NCBI GenBank assembly: GCA_015296085.1
Contig: DVDT01000004.1
Span: forward strand, 1-64,000
Source of the DNA: Trichormus sp. M33_DOE_039
GTDB taxonomy: Bacteria > Cyanobacteriota > Cyanobacteriia > Cyanobacteriales > Nostocaceae
Direction of reading: 5' to 3'
Length of the DNA: 64,000 nucleotides
Part shown: in pieces, positions 19,407-28,949 of the stretch
How the letters are laid out: every line of letters starts with the position of its first letter
Position numbering within the stretch: the first letter of the stretch is position 1
Notes under the pieces: model-generated
The model's input: the letters and a program-made list of their open reading frames with translations, nothing else
What the model was told of the DNA's origin: nothing
Database searches by the model: none
Program-made: the position numbers and the translations under genes

Positions 19407-20714
19407 ATGGTGCGTGATATAGCAGCTAAAAGTTCCGCATTTTTCAAGCCTAGCTCTCGCCCATTAATCATACTGGCAGCAGCTACAGGTTTTGCGATCG
19501 CTGGACTCAATGGTTACAGGTTTTGGCAAAGTCAAGTACAGTCATCTAGTGCCAGCGCAATTACCCAAGTCAGTCCACCGAAGATAACAACAGTCACAGC
19601 TTTAGGCAGATTAGAGCCAAAAGGAACAGTAATTACAGTCTCTGCACCTTCATCTAGTGAAGGAAGTCGGGTAGAGACGCTATTAGTCCAAGAAGGGGAC
19701 AGGGTAAAAACTGGACAGATAATAGCAATTTTAGATAGTCGCGATCGCCTACAAGCTGCTTACCAGGAAGCCCAAGCTGCCGTGAAAGTTGCCCAGGTTA
19801 ACCTAGCAAAAGTGCAAGCAGGGGCAAAATCTGGCGAAATTGCAGCGCAAAGAGCCGAAATAGCTCGCTTAGAAGCCCAGAAAGTAGGGAATGACAGAGA
19901 ACAAGAGCAAACAGTAGCTAGGTTAGAAGCCCAATGGCAAGGTGAAACCACAGCCCAACAAGCCACAATCAAAAGATTAGCAGCAGAGCTAAAAAACGCT
20001 CAAATCGAATTTCAACGCTACCAGCAACTTTATACCGATGGAGCAATTTCCCAATCTGACTTTGACAGCAAAAGGCTGAATGTCGATACCATCACCCAAC
20101 AATTGGATGAAGCCAAAGCCAACCTGCAAAGAATTGATACCACCGGACGCAGGCAAATCAGCGAAGCTAAAACCGCCCTAGCAAGAATTAACGCCACAGG
20201 CGGTCAGCAGGTGAGTGCAGCCACAGCCACCTTAGACAAAATAGCCGAAGTACGGCCTGTAGATGTAGCCGCCTCCCAAGCAGAATTAAACCGGGCGATC
20301 GCGTCCGCCAAACAAGCCCAAGCCAATCTAGCCCAAGCCTATGTCAAATCGCCCCAAGACGGTGTGATATTTGACATTCATACCCGTGCAGGTGAAGTAG
20401 TATCAAACGACGGCATCGTAGAAATTGGGCAAACTAACCAGATGTATGCGGTAGTAGAAGTTTACCAAAGCGATATCAACAAAGTCCAATCGGGACAAAA
20501 GGTGCAGATATCAAGTAATTCACTCAAAGGGCAATTACAGGGAACAGTAGATTGGATTGGCTGGAAAGTGCAACGACAAAACATCATTAACACTGACCCC
20601 AGTGAAAATATTGATTCCAGAGTGGTAGAAGTTCATGTGCAACTAGATAAACCCTCAACCGAGAAAGCCGCCAAATTTACTAACTTGCAAATCAAGGCAG
20701 TAATCGAGTTGTAA
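19407..20714 (+). CDS. devB: DevB-like membrane fusion protein (HlyD family) of ABC exporter
   Basis: A 435-residue periplasmic adaptor. After an N-terminal membrane segment (residues 18-36) comes a lipoyl half-motif (GRLEPKGTVITVSAPSS), a long coiled coil rich in Ala and Gln (about residues 110-310) and the second lipoyl half (AYVKSPQDGVIFDIHTRAGE). This matches DevB of the heterocyst glycolipid exporter DevBCA and its paralogues, which link the inner-membrane ABC pump to TolC. The ATG at 19407 has GAGGG a few bases upstream. It is the first gene of devB-devC-devA. Control by the divergent TetR protein suggests a stress- or ligand-induced paralogue rather than the heterocyst copy (inference). 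Confidence 0.9.
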   Translation: MVRDIAAKSSAFFKPSSRPLIILAAATGFAIAGLNGYRFWQSQVQSSSASAITQVSPPKITTVTALGRLEPKGTVITVSAPSSSEGSRVETLLVQEGDRVKTGQIIAILDSRDRLQAAYQEAQAAVKVAQVNLAKVQAGAKSGEIAAQRAEIARLEAQKVGNDREQEQTVARLEAQWQGETTAQQATIKRLAAELKNAQIEFQRYQQLYTDGAISQSDFDSKRLNVDTITQQLDEAKANLQRIDTTGRRQISEAKTALARINATGGQQVSAATATLDKIAEVRPVDVAASQAELNRAIASAKQAQANLAQAYVKSPQDGVIFDIHTRAGEVVSNDGIVEIGQTNQMYAVVEVYQSDINKVQSGQKVQISSNSLKGQLQGTVDWIGWKVQRQNIINTDPSENIDSRVVEVHVQLDKPSTEKAAKFTNLQIKAVIEL

Positions 20715-20765
20715 AGCAAAACAATTTTAGATTTTGGATTTCATCACTTCCCAGTCCCCATAATT

Positions 20766-21935
20766 ATGTTTCAACAAATACAACGTCGTACACCCCTCGG
20801 ATGGTTACAACTTAGCCATAATAAAAATCGCTTACTTGTGGCTTTAGCGGGTATTGCTTTTGCTGATGTGTTGATTTTTATGCAGCTTGGCTTTCAAAAT
20901 GCCTTGTATGACAGTAACACTCGCCTCAATCGTACCTTTTTGGGAGACATCATATTAATCAGTCCCCAAAGCCGCAATATGCAGAATTTAGCGACATTCT
21001 CTCGGCGGCGACTCTTACAAGCGGCGGATGTACCTGGTGTAAAGTCAGCGGAAGGTGTATATATTGGTACGATTACTTGGAAAAATCCTCAAACTCGCAG
21101 TAAAACTACAGTACAAGCAATTGGTTTTAATCCTGAACAACCAGCCTTGGATATACCAGAGGTTAACAGTCAGCTAGATAAAATTAAGCTACCAGACACC
21201 TTTGTTTTCGACCGCACTGCTAGAGGAGAATACCAACAAGTTTTTCAGCAAATTGATGCCGGAAAAGCTGTCACCACAGAAGTAGATAAACGTACCATTA
21301 CTATTGGGGGATTATTCAAATTAGGAGCATCCTTTGGTGCAGATGGTACTTTAATTTCCAGCGATGAAAACTTTTTGCGATTATTCCCTAGAAGACAGGC
21401 TGGAAGTATTAGTTTAGGACTGGTTAATATTCAACCAGGGTATGACGCTCAACAAGTAGCTGCCAGTTTAAAAGCTTACTTAAAAAGTGAAGATGTCAAA
21501 GTCTTAACTCGTGCAGAATATATCAAGATGGAGGAAGATTACTGGAAAACAGAAAGCCCTATTGGTTTCATTTTTGGTTTAGGTGTATCAATGGGTTTCA
21601 TCGTCGGGGTGATTATTGTTTATCAAGTTCTTTCAACAGATGTTAATGCCCACATTAAAGAATACGCCACATTTAAAGCAATGGGTTACGGTAATTCTTA
21701 TCTATTGGGTGTAGTTTTTGAAGAGGCAATTATATTAGCATCCTTGGGTTTTATCCCCGGATTTATTGTGCCTTTAGGACTGTATCAGTTAGCTGCTAAT
21801 GCTACAAACTTGCCGATATATATGACCGCTGTGAGAGCAATATTAGTTTTATTATTAACCTTCATCATGTGTGCGATTTCAGGAACGATCGCTACTCAGA
21901 AATTACAATCTGCTGACCCAGCGGATATGTTTTAA
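20766..21935 (+). CDS. devC: DevC-like ABC exporter permease
   Basis: A 389-residue inner-membrane permease of the MacB/DevC type. The N-terminus (TPLGWLQLSHNKNRLLVALAG) is typical of DevC. One membrane helix follows at residues 25-45, then a periplasmic domain to about residue 265, then three C-terminal helices ending with the LQSADPADMF tail. It works with DevB and DevA to export a lipid or other amphiphile. It starts 51 bp after devB and ends 26 bp before devA, in one operon. Confidence 0.92.
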   Translation: MFQQIQRRTPLGWLQLSHNKNRLLVALAGIAFADVLIFMQLGFQNALYDSNTRLNRTFLGDIILISPQSRNMQNLATFSRRRLLQAADVPGVKSAEGVYIGTITWKNPQTRSKTTVQAIGFNPEQPALDIPEVNSQLDKIKLPDTFVFDRTARGEYQQVFQQIDAGKAVTTEVDKRTITIGGLFKLGASFGADGTLISSDENFLRLFPRRQAGSISLGLVNIQPGYDAQQVAASLKAYLKSEDVKVLTRAEYIKMEEDYWKTESPIGFIFGLGVSMGFIVGVIIVYQVLSTDVNAHIKEYATFKAMGYGNSYLLGVVFEEAIILASLGFIPGFIVPLGLYQLAANATNLPIYMTAVRAILVLLLTFIMCAISGTIATQKLQSADPADMF

Positions 21936-21961
21936 AAAATTCAAAATTCAAGATGTAAGCC

Positions 21962-22672
21962 ATGAATTCTGAGCCTGTGATTACTATTGAAAATTTGGAT
22001 CATTACTTTGGTAGTGGTCAACTCCGTAAACAGGTTTTATTTAATATTAACCTGGAAATTAATGCGGGTGAAATTGTGATTATGACAGGGCCTTCGGGTT
22101 CTGGGAAAACTACCTTGCTGACCTTAGTGGGTGGTTTGCGTTCTGCTCAGTCGGGTAGTTTGCTAATCTTAGGGCAAGAACTATGTAACGCCAGTAGTGG
22201 AAAGTTAACCCAAGCACGACGCAACAATGGTTATATTTTCCAAGCACATAACCTGCATGGTAGCTTGACAGCAATTCAAAATGTCCGTATGGGTTTAGAA
22301 GTTCAAGGAAAGATGTCACCCCAAGAAATGCTGACGAGATCGCAACAAATGTTAGAAGCAGTGGGATTAGGCAATAGACTGCATTATTACCCAGATAATT
22401 TATCAGGAGGTCAAAAACAACGGGTAGCGATCGCGCGTGCTTTGGTCAACCAGCCGAAAATTGTCCTAGCTGATGAACCAACAGCAGCACTAGATAAACA
22501 ATCCGGTCGCGATGTTGTGGAACTGATGCAAAAACTAGCCAAAGAGCAAAACTGTACCATTCTACTAGTTACCCACGACAACCGTATTTTAGATATAGCC
22601 GACAGAATCGTTTATATGGAAGATGGTCATCTCGTCTCAGTTGGGGAGAGGGGACAGAAAGTAGGAGTGTAA
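21962..22672 (+). CDS. devA: DevA-like ABC exporter ATPase
   Basis: A 236-residue ABC ATPase with Walker A GPSGSGKTT, signature LSGGQKQRVAIARAL, Walker B IVLADEPTAAL and switch His in LLVTHDNR. The start region (VITIENLDHYFGSGQLRKQV) is the usual DevA beginning. It powers the DevBC exporter at the cytoplasmic membrane. Last gene of the operon; 24 bp later a convergent oxidoreductase gene ends. Confidence 0.94.
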   Translation: MNSEPVITIENLDHYFGSGQLRKQVLFNINLEINAGEIVIMTGPSGSGKTTLLTLVGGLRSAQSGSLLILGQELCNASSGKLTQARRNNGYIFQAHNLHGSLTAIQNVRMGLEVQGKMSPQEMLTRSQQMLEAVGLGNRLHYYPDNLSGGQKQRVAIARALVNQPKIVLADEPTAALDKQSGRDVVELMQKLAKEQNCTILLVTHDNRILDIADRIVYMEDGHLVSVGERGQKVGV

Positions 22673-22696
22673 GGGAGACAAACTATTGACTGTTGA

Positions 22697-23782
22697 TTAC
22701 TGACCAATAATTTTTTCCCGAATCATAGTAGCTGTAGCTGGAGCAAGTAAAACGCCATTGCGATAATGTCCAGTTGCCAATAGAACATTACTTAAGCCGG
22801 GTAATTCACCGATTACTGGTGCGGGGCGACCTTCGGGACGGGGGCGTAGCCCAGACCAAGTGCGGACAATCTTAGCTGTAGCTAACTCTGGACACAAGGC
22901 GATCGCTTGTTGCTTGACTGACTCTAATAATTCTTGATTAGCAGTAATCTCACCAGTATTTATGGGAAACTCTACTGTTGCACCTATCCAATAATCTCCG
23001 CCACCAATGGGGACGATATGCACGTCATTACCGTTAATGGCTGGCTGAAAGTCAGGATTCCCTAAAGGATGTCCTAAAGATACTTGTAGGGCTTGTCCCA
23101 GCACTGGACGAATATCTATTTTTTGATTTAACTGCGCTGTCAAAGCAGTAGAACCCAAGCCAGCCGAGATAATAATCCAATCGGCGGCGAAATTACCTGC
23201 TGTCGTTTCCACAGAGTTACATTTACTATTTTCTGGTGTGGAAATACTGGAAACATCCATCCCAAAATGAAAGGTTACACCTTTTTGTTGTGCTGCCTCA
23301 ACTAAAGCCAAAGTCAACGCTGTGGGGTCAAGTTGGCGGTCTTGAGGAGAATAGACAGCACCAATTACTAGAGGACTATTGACTTGGGGACAAATATCTT
23401 TGAGTTTCGCCTTATCCCAAATTTCCAATTCCCAACCTTGGGAGTGACGAATTTCCGCTAAATTTTCCCAGCCTGCTAAATCTTCCGCTTCTAAACACAG
23501 ACTAAGAATTCCTTGACGGTTAAAAGGGATGGTATGCCCTGTTAATGCTTCTAATTCTGGAATCAGAGTTTCATAACGTTGGATGCTAGTTTGTCGCAGC
23601 TTCCAAGCTTTACCCTTAATTTTATGGCTAATTATCCCCACCAAAACACCCAATGCCGCACCAGTAGAAGCTTGTGCGGGGGGCTGTTTGTCAAATACCG
23701 TAATTTTGAGTCCTGGGACTTGACTAAGTTCATAGGCGATCGCCGCCCCGACTACACCACAACCAATAATTGCTATATTCAT
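22697..23782 (-). CDS. FAD-dependent oxidoreductase (DAO/glycine oxidase type)
   Basis: A 361-residue flavoprotein. The Rossmann motif GCGVVGAAIAYEL at residues 7-19 is followed by an acidic strand end (VFDKQ). Near the C-terminus TWSGLRPRPEGRPAPVIGE and LLATGHYRNGVLLAPATA match the D-amino acid oxidase/glycine oxidase (ThiO-like) pattern. Such enzymes oxidise glycine, sarcosine or other amines. No thiG partner is adjacent, so a thiamine role is not supported by context. The gene is convergent with devA and separated from psbQ by heptameric repeats. Confidence 0.87.
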   Translation of the reverse strand: MNIAIIGCGVVGAAIAYELSQVPGLKITVFDKQPPAQASTGAALGVLVGIISHKIKGKAWKLRQTSIQRYETLIPELEALTGHTIPFNRQGILSLCLEAEDLAGWENLAEIRHSQGWELEIWDKAKLKDICPQVNSPLVIGAVYSPQDRQLDPTALTLALVEAAQQKGVTFHFGMDVSSISTPENSKCNSVETTAGNFAADWIIISAGLGSTALTAQLNQKIDIRPVLGQALQVSLGHPLGNPDFQPAINGNDVHIVPIGGGDYWIGATVEFPINTGEITANQELLESVKQQAIALCPELATAKIVRTWSGLRPRPEGRPAPVIGELPGLSNVLLATGHYRNGVLLAPATATMIREKIIGQ

Positions 23783-23856
23783 ACATTTTTGCCTCAGAAT
23801 AAGGGAATGGGGAATAGGGCATTAGGCATGAGCAGCATCAAACAGTAAAATATTCG

Positions 23857-23905
23857 TTTTTTTGCCTTTTGCCTTTTACCTTTTACCTATTCCCTGTTCC
23901 CTGTT
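23857..23905. repeat. STRR-like heptanucleotide repeats
   Basis: Seven-base steps run TTTTGCC, TTTTGCC, TTTTACC, TTTTACC, TATTCCC, TGTTCCC between the FAD oxidoreductase and psbQ. Degenerate heptamer runs of this kind are widespread in heterocystous cyanobacteria. Confidence 0.7.
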
Positions 23906-24373
23906 CTAGCTAGCTTCTGATTCGCTGCTGGTTGCAGGCAGTAGTTGTAGGAATTTATCAACATCAGCAAAAGCAGCTTGATAGTTACTTAAGGCTAGTT
24001 GAGTATTACCAGTACTAGCTGCCTGATCGATTTTTACCAGATGGGTCAGCAAATCTTTGTTGATTTGCCGGGCTGTGGATTGTTCTTTGGGTAGTAGGTT
24101 GGGTGTGATGTAAGTCATACTTAGCCTAGCTTCTGCCATTGGCCCGTGGATGAAATTACCCACATCAATCCATTCACGTTTTTGAATCAGGGTTTTCAGT
24201 TCGTCTGCGCGATCGCGCACAGCTTGAATCTCAGGGGAGTGTACCTGAATTTTCTCAAGTTGAGCAGATGTGTAAGTTGGAGGTACAACTGCGGTAGTAG
24301 GACTGCCGCAACTAACTAGAAATGTTGCTACAAGTACGATGAGTAATGAAATGATTGAGCGTTGACGCGCCAT
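23906..24373 (-). CDS. psbQ: Photosystem II lipoprotein PsbQ (CyanoQ)
   Basis: A 155-residue lumenal lipoprotein that stabilises the oxygen-evolving side of photosystem II. The start ATG at 24373 (MARQRSIISLLIVLVATFLV) leads to the lipobox LVSC. The mature part is a four-helix bundle with QKREWIDVGNFIHGPMAEAR and YITPNLLPKEQ, typical of cyanobacterial PsbQ. An upstream in-frame start at 24409 would add 12 residues and weaken the signal peptide, so I reject it. It is monocistronic. Confidence 0.92.
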   Translation of the reverse strand: MARQRSIISLLIVLVATFLVSCGSPTTAVVPPTYTSAQLEKIQVHSPEIQAVRDRADELKTLIQKREWIDVGNFIHGPMAEARLSMTYITPNLLPKEQSTARQINKDLLTHLVKIDQAASTGNTQLALSNYQAAFADVDKFLQLLPATSSESEAS

Positions 24374-24831
24374 ACACTGAAATTGGTTGGTTTCTTTTTG
24401 CCGATTCACAGTGTAATTTTATATCGCTGAGGTAATTTATCGTTCCTACCTGCAAATGATTTTGTAGAAATTTTTTGATATATCTCTTGGTGTTTCTCAC
24501 AAAAAGCTCAATATGAGCTATTTTTAGAAAAATTTTAAGTACAATTACTTAATTAGAGGTTAAAGGCTAGAGGCTGGATAATTAAATGAACACCCAGTTC
24601 CTCTTCTCTTTCAGAGACGCTAACGCGAACGGGGTAACGCTCCTAACGTCGCTCACGCTGCGCTATCGTCAGTCGCACCCCTCCGGGGAAGCAAGCTATA
24701 TGGGGGAAACCCCCTTCCCTGCGGAACGCTCCGCGAACGCGTAGCGTCTCGTAGAGAAGACCGTGCTGACTCGCCAGTCCCCACTCCCTACTCATCACCT
24801 CTAAGTCAGTCCAAATCAAGGAGTGTTTTTA
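24374..24831. other. Gene-free region holding a 157-bp palindromic element
   Basis: AT-rich psbQ upstream sequence is followed by the GC-rich inverted-repeat element at 24603-24759 and then a short spacer. No coding frame is supported. Confidence 0.5.
24603..24759. repeat. GC-rich palindromic repeat element
   Basis: The ends are imperfect complements: CTTCTCT then GAGACGCTAACGCG on the left, CGCGTAGCGTCTC then AGAGAAG on the right. Smaller hairpins lie inside (GGGGGAAACCCCC and CGGAACGCTCCG). The base composition is clearly higher in GC than the flanks. It resembles the dispersed palindromic repeats of Nostoc genomes; non-coding. Confidence 0.65.
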
Positions 24832-25260
24832 GTGAATGCAGCTGAACAGGCAACTAACCTTGAACTCGCTAGCAAGATTGCTACAGCAGTTAACTTGTTC
24901 AAATTCGAGTTTCCTGATGCCAAATCAGATTTAAAACCCTGGACAAATGATCCAGATACCAGAGAATTAGTTGATCCAGATTCTATAGATATTGGTTTTC
25001 ATTTTCCTGGGGTAAGTAAATCTTGGCGTAGTCGCAGCATTTTAATTCAAATCCGTTTTCACCAAGACCCAATTACGAAATCACGACGAGCTATTGGCTT
25101 AGAAGTGGCAGGGTTTGACCATCGCGGCGAAGTTTGGCGTTTGTCTACAGTAGAAACCTGGAATTTTGTCGGTGAATCTCTCCCTGCGCCCGAAGTCGCG
25201 GAAAAGCTAAAACAAGTTTGTCGGCAGATTTTAGAGGTGTTTAACAAAGAGAGTAATTAG
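24832..25260 (+). CDS. Conserved cyanobacterial hypothetical protein
   Basis: A 142-residue soluble protein with no family I recognise. It begins NAAEQATNLELASKIATAVN and contains DPDSIDIGFHFPGVSKSWRS, RSILIQIRF and an ending EVAEKLKQVCRQILEVF. I chose the GTG at 24832 because AAGGAG lies 8 bases upstream; a GTG at 24823 overlaps that site. Codon use looks normal and the frame is well sustained, so it is a real gene. No operon partner; the downstream gene is convergent. Confidence 0.7.
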   Translation: MNAAEQATNLELASKIATAVNLFKFEFPDAKSDLKPWTNDPDTRELVDPDSIDIGFHFPGVSKSWRSRSILIQIRFHQDPITKSRRAIGLEVAGFDHRGEVWRLSTVETWNFVGESLPAPEVAEKLKQVCRQILEVFNKESN

Positions 25261-25333
25261 TCATTAGTCATTGCTCAACAGTCATCAGTTTACCTTTGCG
25301 TTCTTCGCTGTTCTATTTCCCATCGCCTATTCC

Positions 25334-25765
25334 CTAAACCTTGCAATTTTCATCAATACAATAAGCTGATTGATATGTACTAGCACGTTTACCAAACAGA
25401 CTATAGCGATGGTCACGAATTTGTTCGTAGAAGCGTAGATGCGAAGCGACTTGTCGTAAAACATCGCCTGTCCATTTTCCTCCCGGTAAAGCTTGATACG
25501 CCTCTAAAAAAATACTACCAAGCGGCAACAGGCGACCAATTTCTTCAGCTGCATTACTGCCTTGCCAACGTCTATCAGGTACATTTGCATCAATTAAAAT
25601 TACCCCCTGTTGGCAATCTTGCTGTGTAATATTCCATTGAGCCAGGGTTTGCTCATCCTGCATGGGAACGTAACGAAAAATTTTACCTTGGTCTAGAACC
25701 TCTAGTAACTGTACCAGTGTAACGCAGAGATTACAGTTACCATCGTAAATAATACAATAATTCAT
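25334..25765 (-). CDS. DCC-family thiol-disulfide oxidoreductase-like protein (DUF393)
   Basis: A 143-residue thioredoxin-like protein. The start MNYCIIYDGNCNLC carries the DxxCxxC motif (D8, C11, C14) that names the family, followed by FRYVPMQDEQTL. Internal GRLLPLGSIFLEAYQALP and the ending RRWQGSNAAEEI-type segments are in the usual order. Family members are predicted to handle thiol redox reactions; substrates are not known. The ATG at 25765 is preferred over a TTG six bases upstream. Confidence 0.85.
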   Translation of the reverse strand: MNYCIIYDGNCNLCVTLVQLLEVLDQGKIFRYVPMQDEQTLAQWNITQQDCQQGVILIDANVPDRRWQGSNAAEEIGRLLPLGSIFLEAYQALPGGKWTGDVLRQVASHLRFYEQIRDHRYSLFGKRASTYQSAYCIDENCKV

Positions 25766-25959
25766 CAGCAATAACCATTATCTATGTTAACAACTATATA
25801 CAAAATATCTTAATATGTGATTAATTACTGAACCTCATTCTAATTAAGTATTATTGTTTGATAAATGCTCAATAAATACACGTTTTAATAGATGCCTGTT
25901 AATCTGTTTAAAACACAGAGTACATTTTTACGCTGAAACCTAAAATCTTGTGGGTGAGA

Positions 25960-26874
25960 ATGATGTCGGAAAAGAAAATCCTGAGTGTCGATATAGCTCA
26001 AGAAGATCCTTATGGGGAAGTTCTGCCGCGATCGCCAGTGATTTCTAGTTACCATAATAAGTGGGAAGGTTTGCGTTTTGATGTTCACCAACAGCCGAGC
26101 CACGAAACCCCAGAACACTTCATTCAACAACACCTGATTAGTATCAGTCTCAACCCACAACTTGTGAAAGCAGAGCGATTTTTTAACGGACATTTTCAAG
26201 AAGAAAATATCATCAATGGAGACGTAGCTATTATCCCTGCTAATATCAATCACATATCACGCTGGCAATCAGACACGGAATTTATTACTGTCAGTATAGA
26301 ACCAGCTTTCTTGAAAAGAGTGGCAATAGACACAGGAGATTGGCAAGAATTTGAAATCAAACCACGTTTTGCAGCTCCAGATCCATTAATTCACCACATC
26401 GGTTTAGTACTCAAATCAGAACTAGAATCTAATGGTGATGGTAATCGTGTTTATATTGAATCTCTCACAAATACCCTGTGTGTTCACCTGCTCAAAAATT
26501 ATTGCGTAGCTAGTAATACCAATCTCTATTATTCAAAGGATAGAGGCCTTTCCCATTGGAAACTCAAACAAGCAATTGCCTACATTAATGACAATCTCGA
26601 TCAAGATTTAACCTTGGCAGAAATTGCAGCGGTTGTGGATATGAGTATGTACCATTTTTCACGCCTATTCAAACAGTCAACAGGCTTTGCACCACATCAA
26701 TATGTGATGAATTGCAGAATTGAGCGAGCCAAAAAACTTTTGATTCAGACTAACCAATCGATAGAAAAAATCTGTGAACAAATAGGCTTTCAAAGTCAAA
26801 GTCACTTCACTAATGTCTTTCGCAAAATCATGGGTATCACACCTAGAGCATACAGAGAACAAGTCAAAATTTAA
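25960..26874 (+). CDS. AraC-family transcriptional regulator
   Basis: A 304-residue regulator with an N-terminal cupin-like sensing region (EHFIQQHLISISLNPQLVKA, GDVAIIPANINH) and a C-terminal double HTH. The first helix-turn-helix is LTLAEIAAVVDMSMYHFSRL, then FKQSTGFAPHQYV. The second is IEKICEQIGFQSQSHFTNVF followed by GITPRAYR. Two adjacent ATG codons at 25960 and 25963 are possible starts. The aldo/keto reductase gene begins 67 bp downstream on the same strand and is the obvious candidate target or operon partner. Confidence 0.9.
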   Translation: MMSEKKILSVDIAQEDPYGEVLPRSPVISSYHNKWEGLRFDVHQQPSHETPEHFIQQHLISISLNPQLVKAERFFNGHFQEENIINGDVAIIPANINHISRWQSDTEFITVSIEPAFLKRVAIDTGDWQEFEIKPRFAAPDPLIHHIGLVLKSELESNGDGNRVYIESLTNTLCVHLLKNYCVASNTNLYYSKDRGLSHWKLKQAIAYINDNLDQDLTLAEIAAVVDMSMYHFSRLFKQSTGFAPHQYVMNCRIERAKKLLIQTNQSIEKICEQIGFQSQSHFTNVFRKIMGITPRAYREQVKI

Positions 26875-26880
26875 ACTTTT

Positions 26881-26936
26881 GATAGTTGACAGTTAACTGC
26901 TGACTGTTGACTAATGACTAATGACTCTGAACTCTT
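26881..26936. repeat. STRR-like TGACTAA heptamers
   Basis: Seven-base near-repeats (GTTGACA, GTTAACT, GTTGACT, AATGACT, AATGACT) fill the gap between the AraC gene and the aldo/keto reductase gene. Confidence 0.6.
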
Positions 26937-26941
26937 AACCT

Positions 26942-27994
26942 ATGAAATACAAACTTTTAGGCAAAAGTGGACTGCGGGTTTCTGAACTGTGTTTGGGAAC
27001 TATGACCTTTGGTGAAGACTGGGGTTGGGGTGCGTCCAAAGATGAAAGCCAGAAAATCTTTGATACGTTTGTAGAAGCTGGTGGTAATTTTATCGATACT
27101 GCCAATGGTTATACCGATGGTAGTAGTGAAAAAATTGTTGGCGAACTAATCGCCAAAGACCGAGAACGCTTTGTACTAGCGACAAAATACTCTTTTCCCC
27201 TGCGCATGGGTGAACACAAAGGTGACCCTAATGGTAGCGGAAACCATCGCAAAAATTTGATGCAATCTTTAGAAGGTAGCCTGAAACGCCTGAATACTGA
27301 CTATATCGACTTATTTTGGTTGCATGCTTGGGACTTTACCACCCCCATCGAAGAAGTGATGCGATCGCTTGATGATATGGTACGTCAAGGTAAAATACTT
27401 TACATTGGTATTTCTGATACTCCAGCTTGGATTGTTTCCCAAGCCAATACTATTGCTCAATATCAAGGCTGGACGCAGTTTGTGGCTCTGCAAGTTGAGT
27501 ATAGTTTGATTCAGCGCACCCCAGAGAGAGAGTTGTTACCTATGGCTAAAGCTTTGGATTTAGCTGTGACACCTTGGTCGCCTTTGGGGGGTGGGGTACT
27601 AACAGGTAAATATAATAAACCTCTGCAACCAGGGGAAGAACAAGGAAGACTAGCAAATGCAGCATTAGGTAATATTTCTGACAGAAGTTTAGCGATCGCG
27701 GAAGTAGTTGGTCAAGTCGCCGCAGAAATTGGCTGTACATCCTCACAGGTAGCTTTAGCTTGGTTACGCGCTCAAAGCAGTGTAATTATCCCCATTATTG
27801 GTTCTCGCAAACTCACTCAGTTGCAAGATAACTTAGCCTCTGTTGATATCACTTTATCACCAGAACATCTGCAACGCCTGAATGCGGCTAGTCAAATTGA
27901 GCTAGGCTTTCCTCATGATTTCTTGCAAAATGATGCCATTCGCGATCGCCTATTTGGTGGTACATTTAGCATCATAGATAACCATCACAGTTAA
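26942..27994 (+). CDS. Aldo/keto reductase
   Basis: A 350-residue NADPH-dependent reductase of the AKR superfamily (YajO/Tas-like). Visible motifs: LGTMTFG, NFIDTANGYTDGSSE (catalytic Asp and Tyr), LATKYSF (catalytic Lys), LFWLHAWD (catalytic His), VEYSLIQRTPERELLP, TPWSPLGGGVLTGKY and IIGSRKLTQLQDNLAS (cofactor loop). Soluble; substrate unknown. Placement after an AraC regulator suggests inducible carbonyl reduction or detoxification (inference). Confidence 0.94.
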   Translation: MKYKLLGKSGLRVSELCLGTMTFGEDWGWGASKDESQKIFDTFVEAGGNFIDTANGYTDGSSEKIVGELIAKDRERFVLATKYSFPLRMGEHKGDPNGSGNHRKNLMQSLEGSLKRLNTDYIDLFWLHAWDFTTPIEEVMRSLDDMVRQGKILYIGISDTPAWIVSQANTIAQYQGWTQFVALQVEYSLIQRTPERELLPMAKALDLAVTPWSPLGGGVLTGKYNKPLQPGEEQGRLANAALGNISDRSLAIAEVVGQVAAEIGCTSSQVALAWLRAQSSVIIPIIGSRKLTQLQDNLASVDITLSPEHLQRLNAASQIELGFPHDFLQNDAIRDRLFGGTFSIIDNHHS

Positions 27995-28159
27995 ATTTAT
28001 CGCAAAAACGGCATTGCATTAGCATATTTAGCTATTTTGGGCATCTATCGTCAGTTTTCTTGCTTCCATAGCCGCTATCTATCGTCAGGAAGTTTCGGAC
28101 AACACACTATTCGCAATAGTATCTGTAGAGTGAATTCTGACAAGCCATTAGATAGAATC

Positions 28160-28726
28160 ATGAGTGAAAATACTCTCTCCACACGTTTGTACCCTACTCG
28201 CATTGACATTCCTGCTGAAGTCAGAGAGCAAGTTGTTAGCCTCCTCAATCAGACTTTAGCGGCTACGTTGGACTTGAAAACTCAAGCTAAACAAGCTCAC
28301 TGGAATGTGAAAGGCACTGATTTCTATCAGTTACACGAATTGTTTGATGAACTTGCAGGCGAGTTGGAAGAGTTTGTTGACATGGTGGCAGAAAGAGTCA
28401 CCGCTTTAGGCGGATATGCTGTTGGTACAGCTCGTTCAGCTGCTCAAAATTCTATCCTGCCAGAATATCCGTTTGATATTTTGGATGGTCAAGAACACGT
28501 AGCAGCTTTAGCAGACCGCTTTGCACCCTATGCCAAGCATATCCGAGCAGCGATCGCTAAAACTGATGATTTAGGTGATGCTGATACTGCTGACCTTTAC
28601 ACCGAGATTTCCCGCACCATTGACAAACGGTTATGGTTCTTAGAGGCGCATCTACAAGCATCAGCAGTCAAAGCAGGAAATGGTGCAGCTAGTGCTAAAA
28701 CTCCACAAACAGCGGCAGTGAGATAA
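28160..28726 (+). CDS. dps: Dps-family ferritin-like protein
   Basis: A 188-residue DNA-protection-during-starvation protein. The ferroxidase region is intact (QAKQAHWNVKGTDFYQLHEL, then DELAGELEEFVDMVAERV). The His of AHWNVKG and the Asp/Glu of FDELAGELEE are the intersubunit iron ligands. It should form a dodecamer that oxidises and stores iron and quenches peroxide. I start at the ATG at 28160 (MSENTLSTRLYPTRIDIPAE); upstream open frame is not conserved-looking. A terminator hairpin follows at 28776. Confidence 0.93.
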   Translation: MSENTLSTRLYPTRIDIPAEVREQVVSLLNQTLAATLDLKTQAKQAHWNVKGTDFYQLHELFDELAGELEEFVDMVAERVTALGGYAVGTARSAAQNSILPEYPFDILDGQEHVAALADRFAPYAKHIRAAIAKTDDLGDADTADLYTEISRTIDKRLWFLEAHLQASAVKAGNGAASAKTPQTAAVR

Positions 28727-28775
28727 ATATTTTTGGGGAATTTCTATCTTTCCAACTGAATAGTATCCTTTTGGT

Positions 28776-28804
28776 AAGTACGCCACTTTTGAGTGCGTAC
28801 TTTT
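28776..28804 (+). terminator. Terminator after dps
   Basis: AAGTACGC and GCGTACTT form an 8-bp stem, with further CACT/AGTG pairing inside and a T-rich tail, 50 bases after the dps stop. Confidence 0.75.
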
Positions 28805-28949
28805 CATTTTGTATGGACATATTTTACTATTTAGATAGTTCAAATTTAGACAAAAGTTTTAGTAATTCAATTACTTAAATATTAGGTTAAACGCACTAAA
28901 AGATTTTCATTTTTGCACTTTGATTAGGCATACAAAGCGAGGTAAATTT

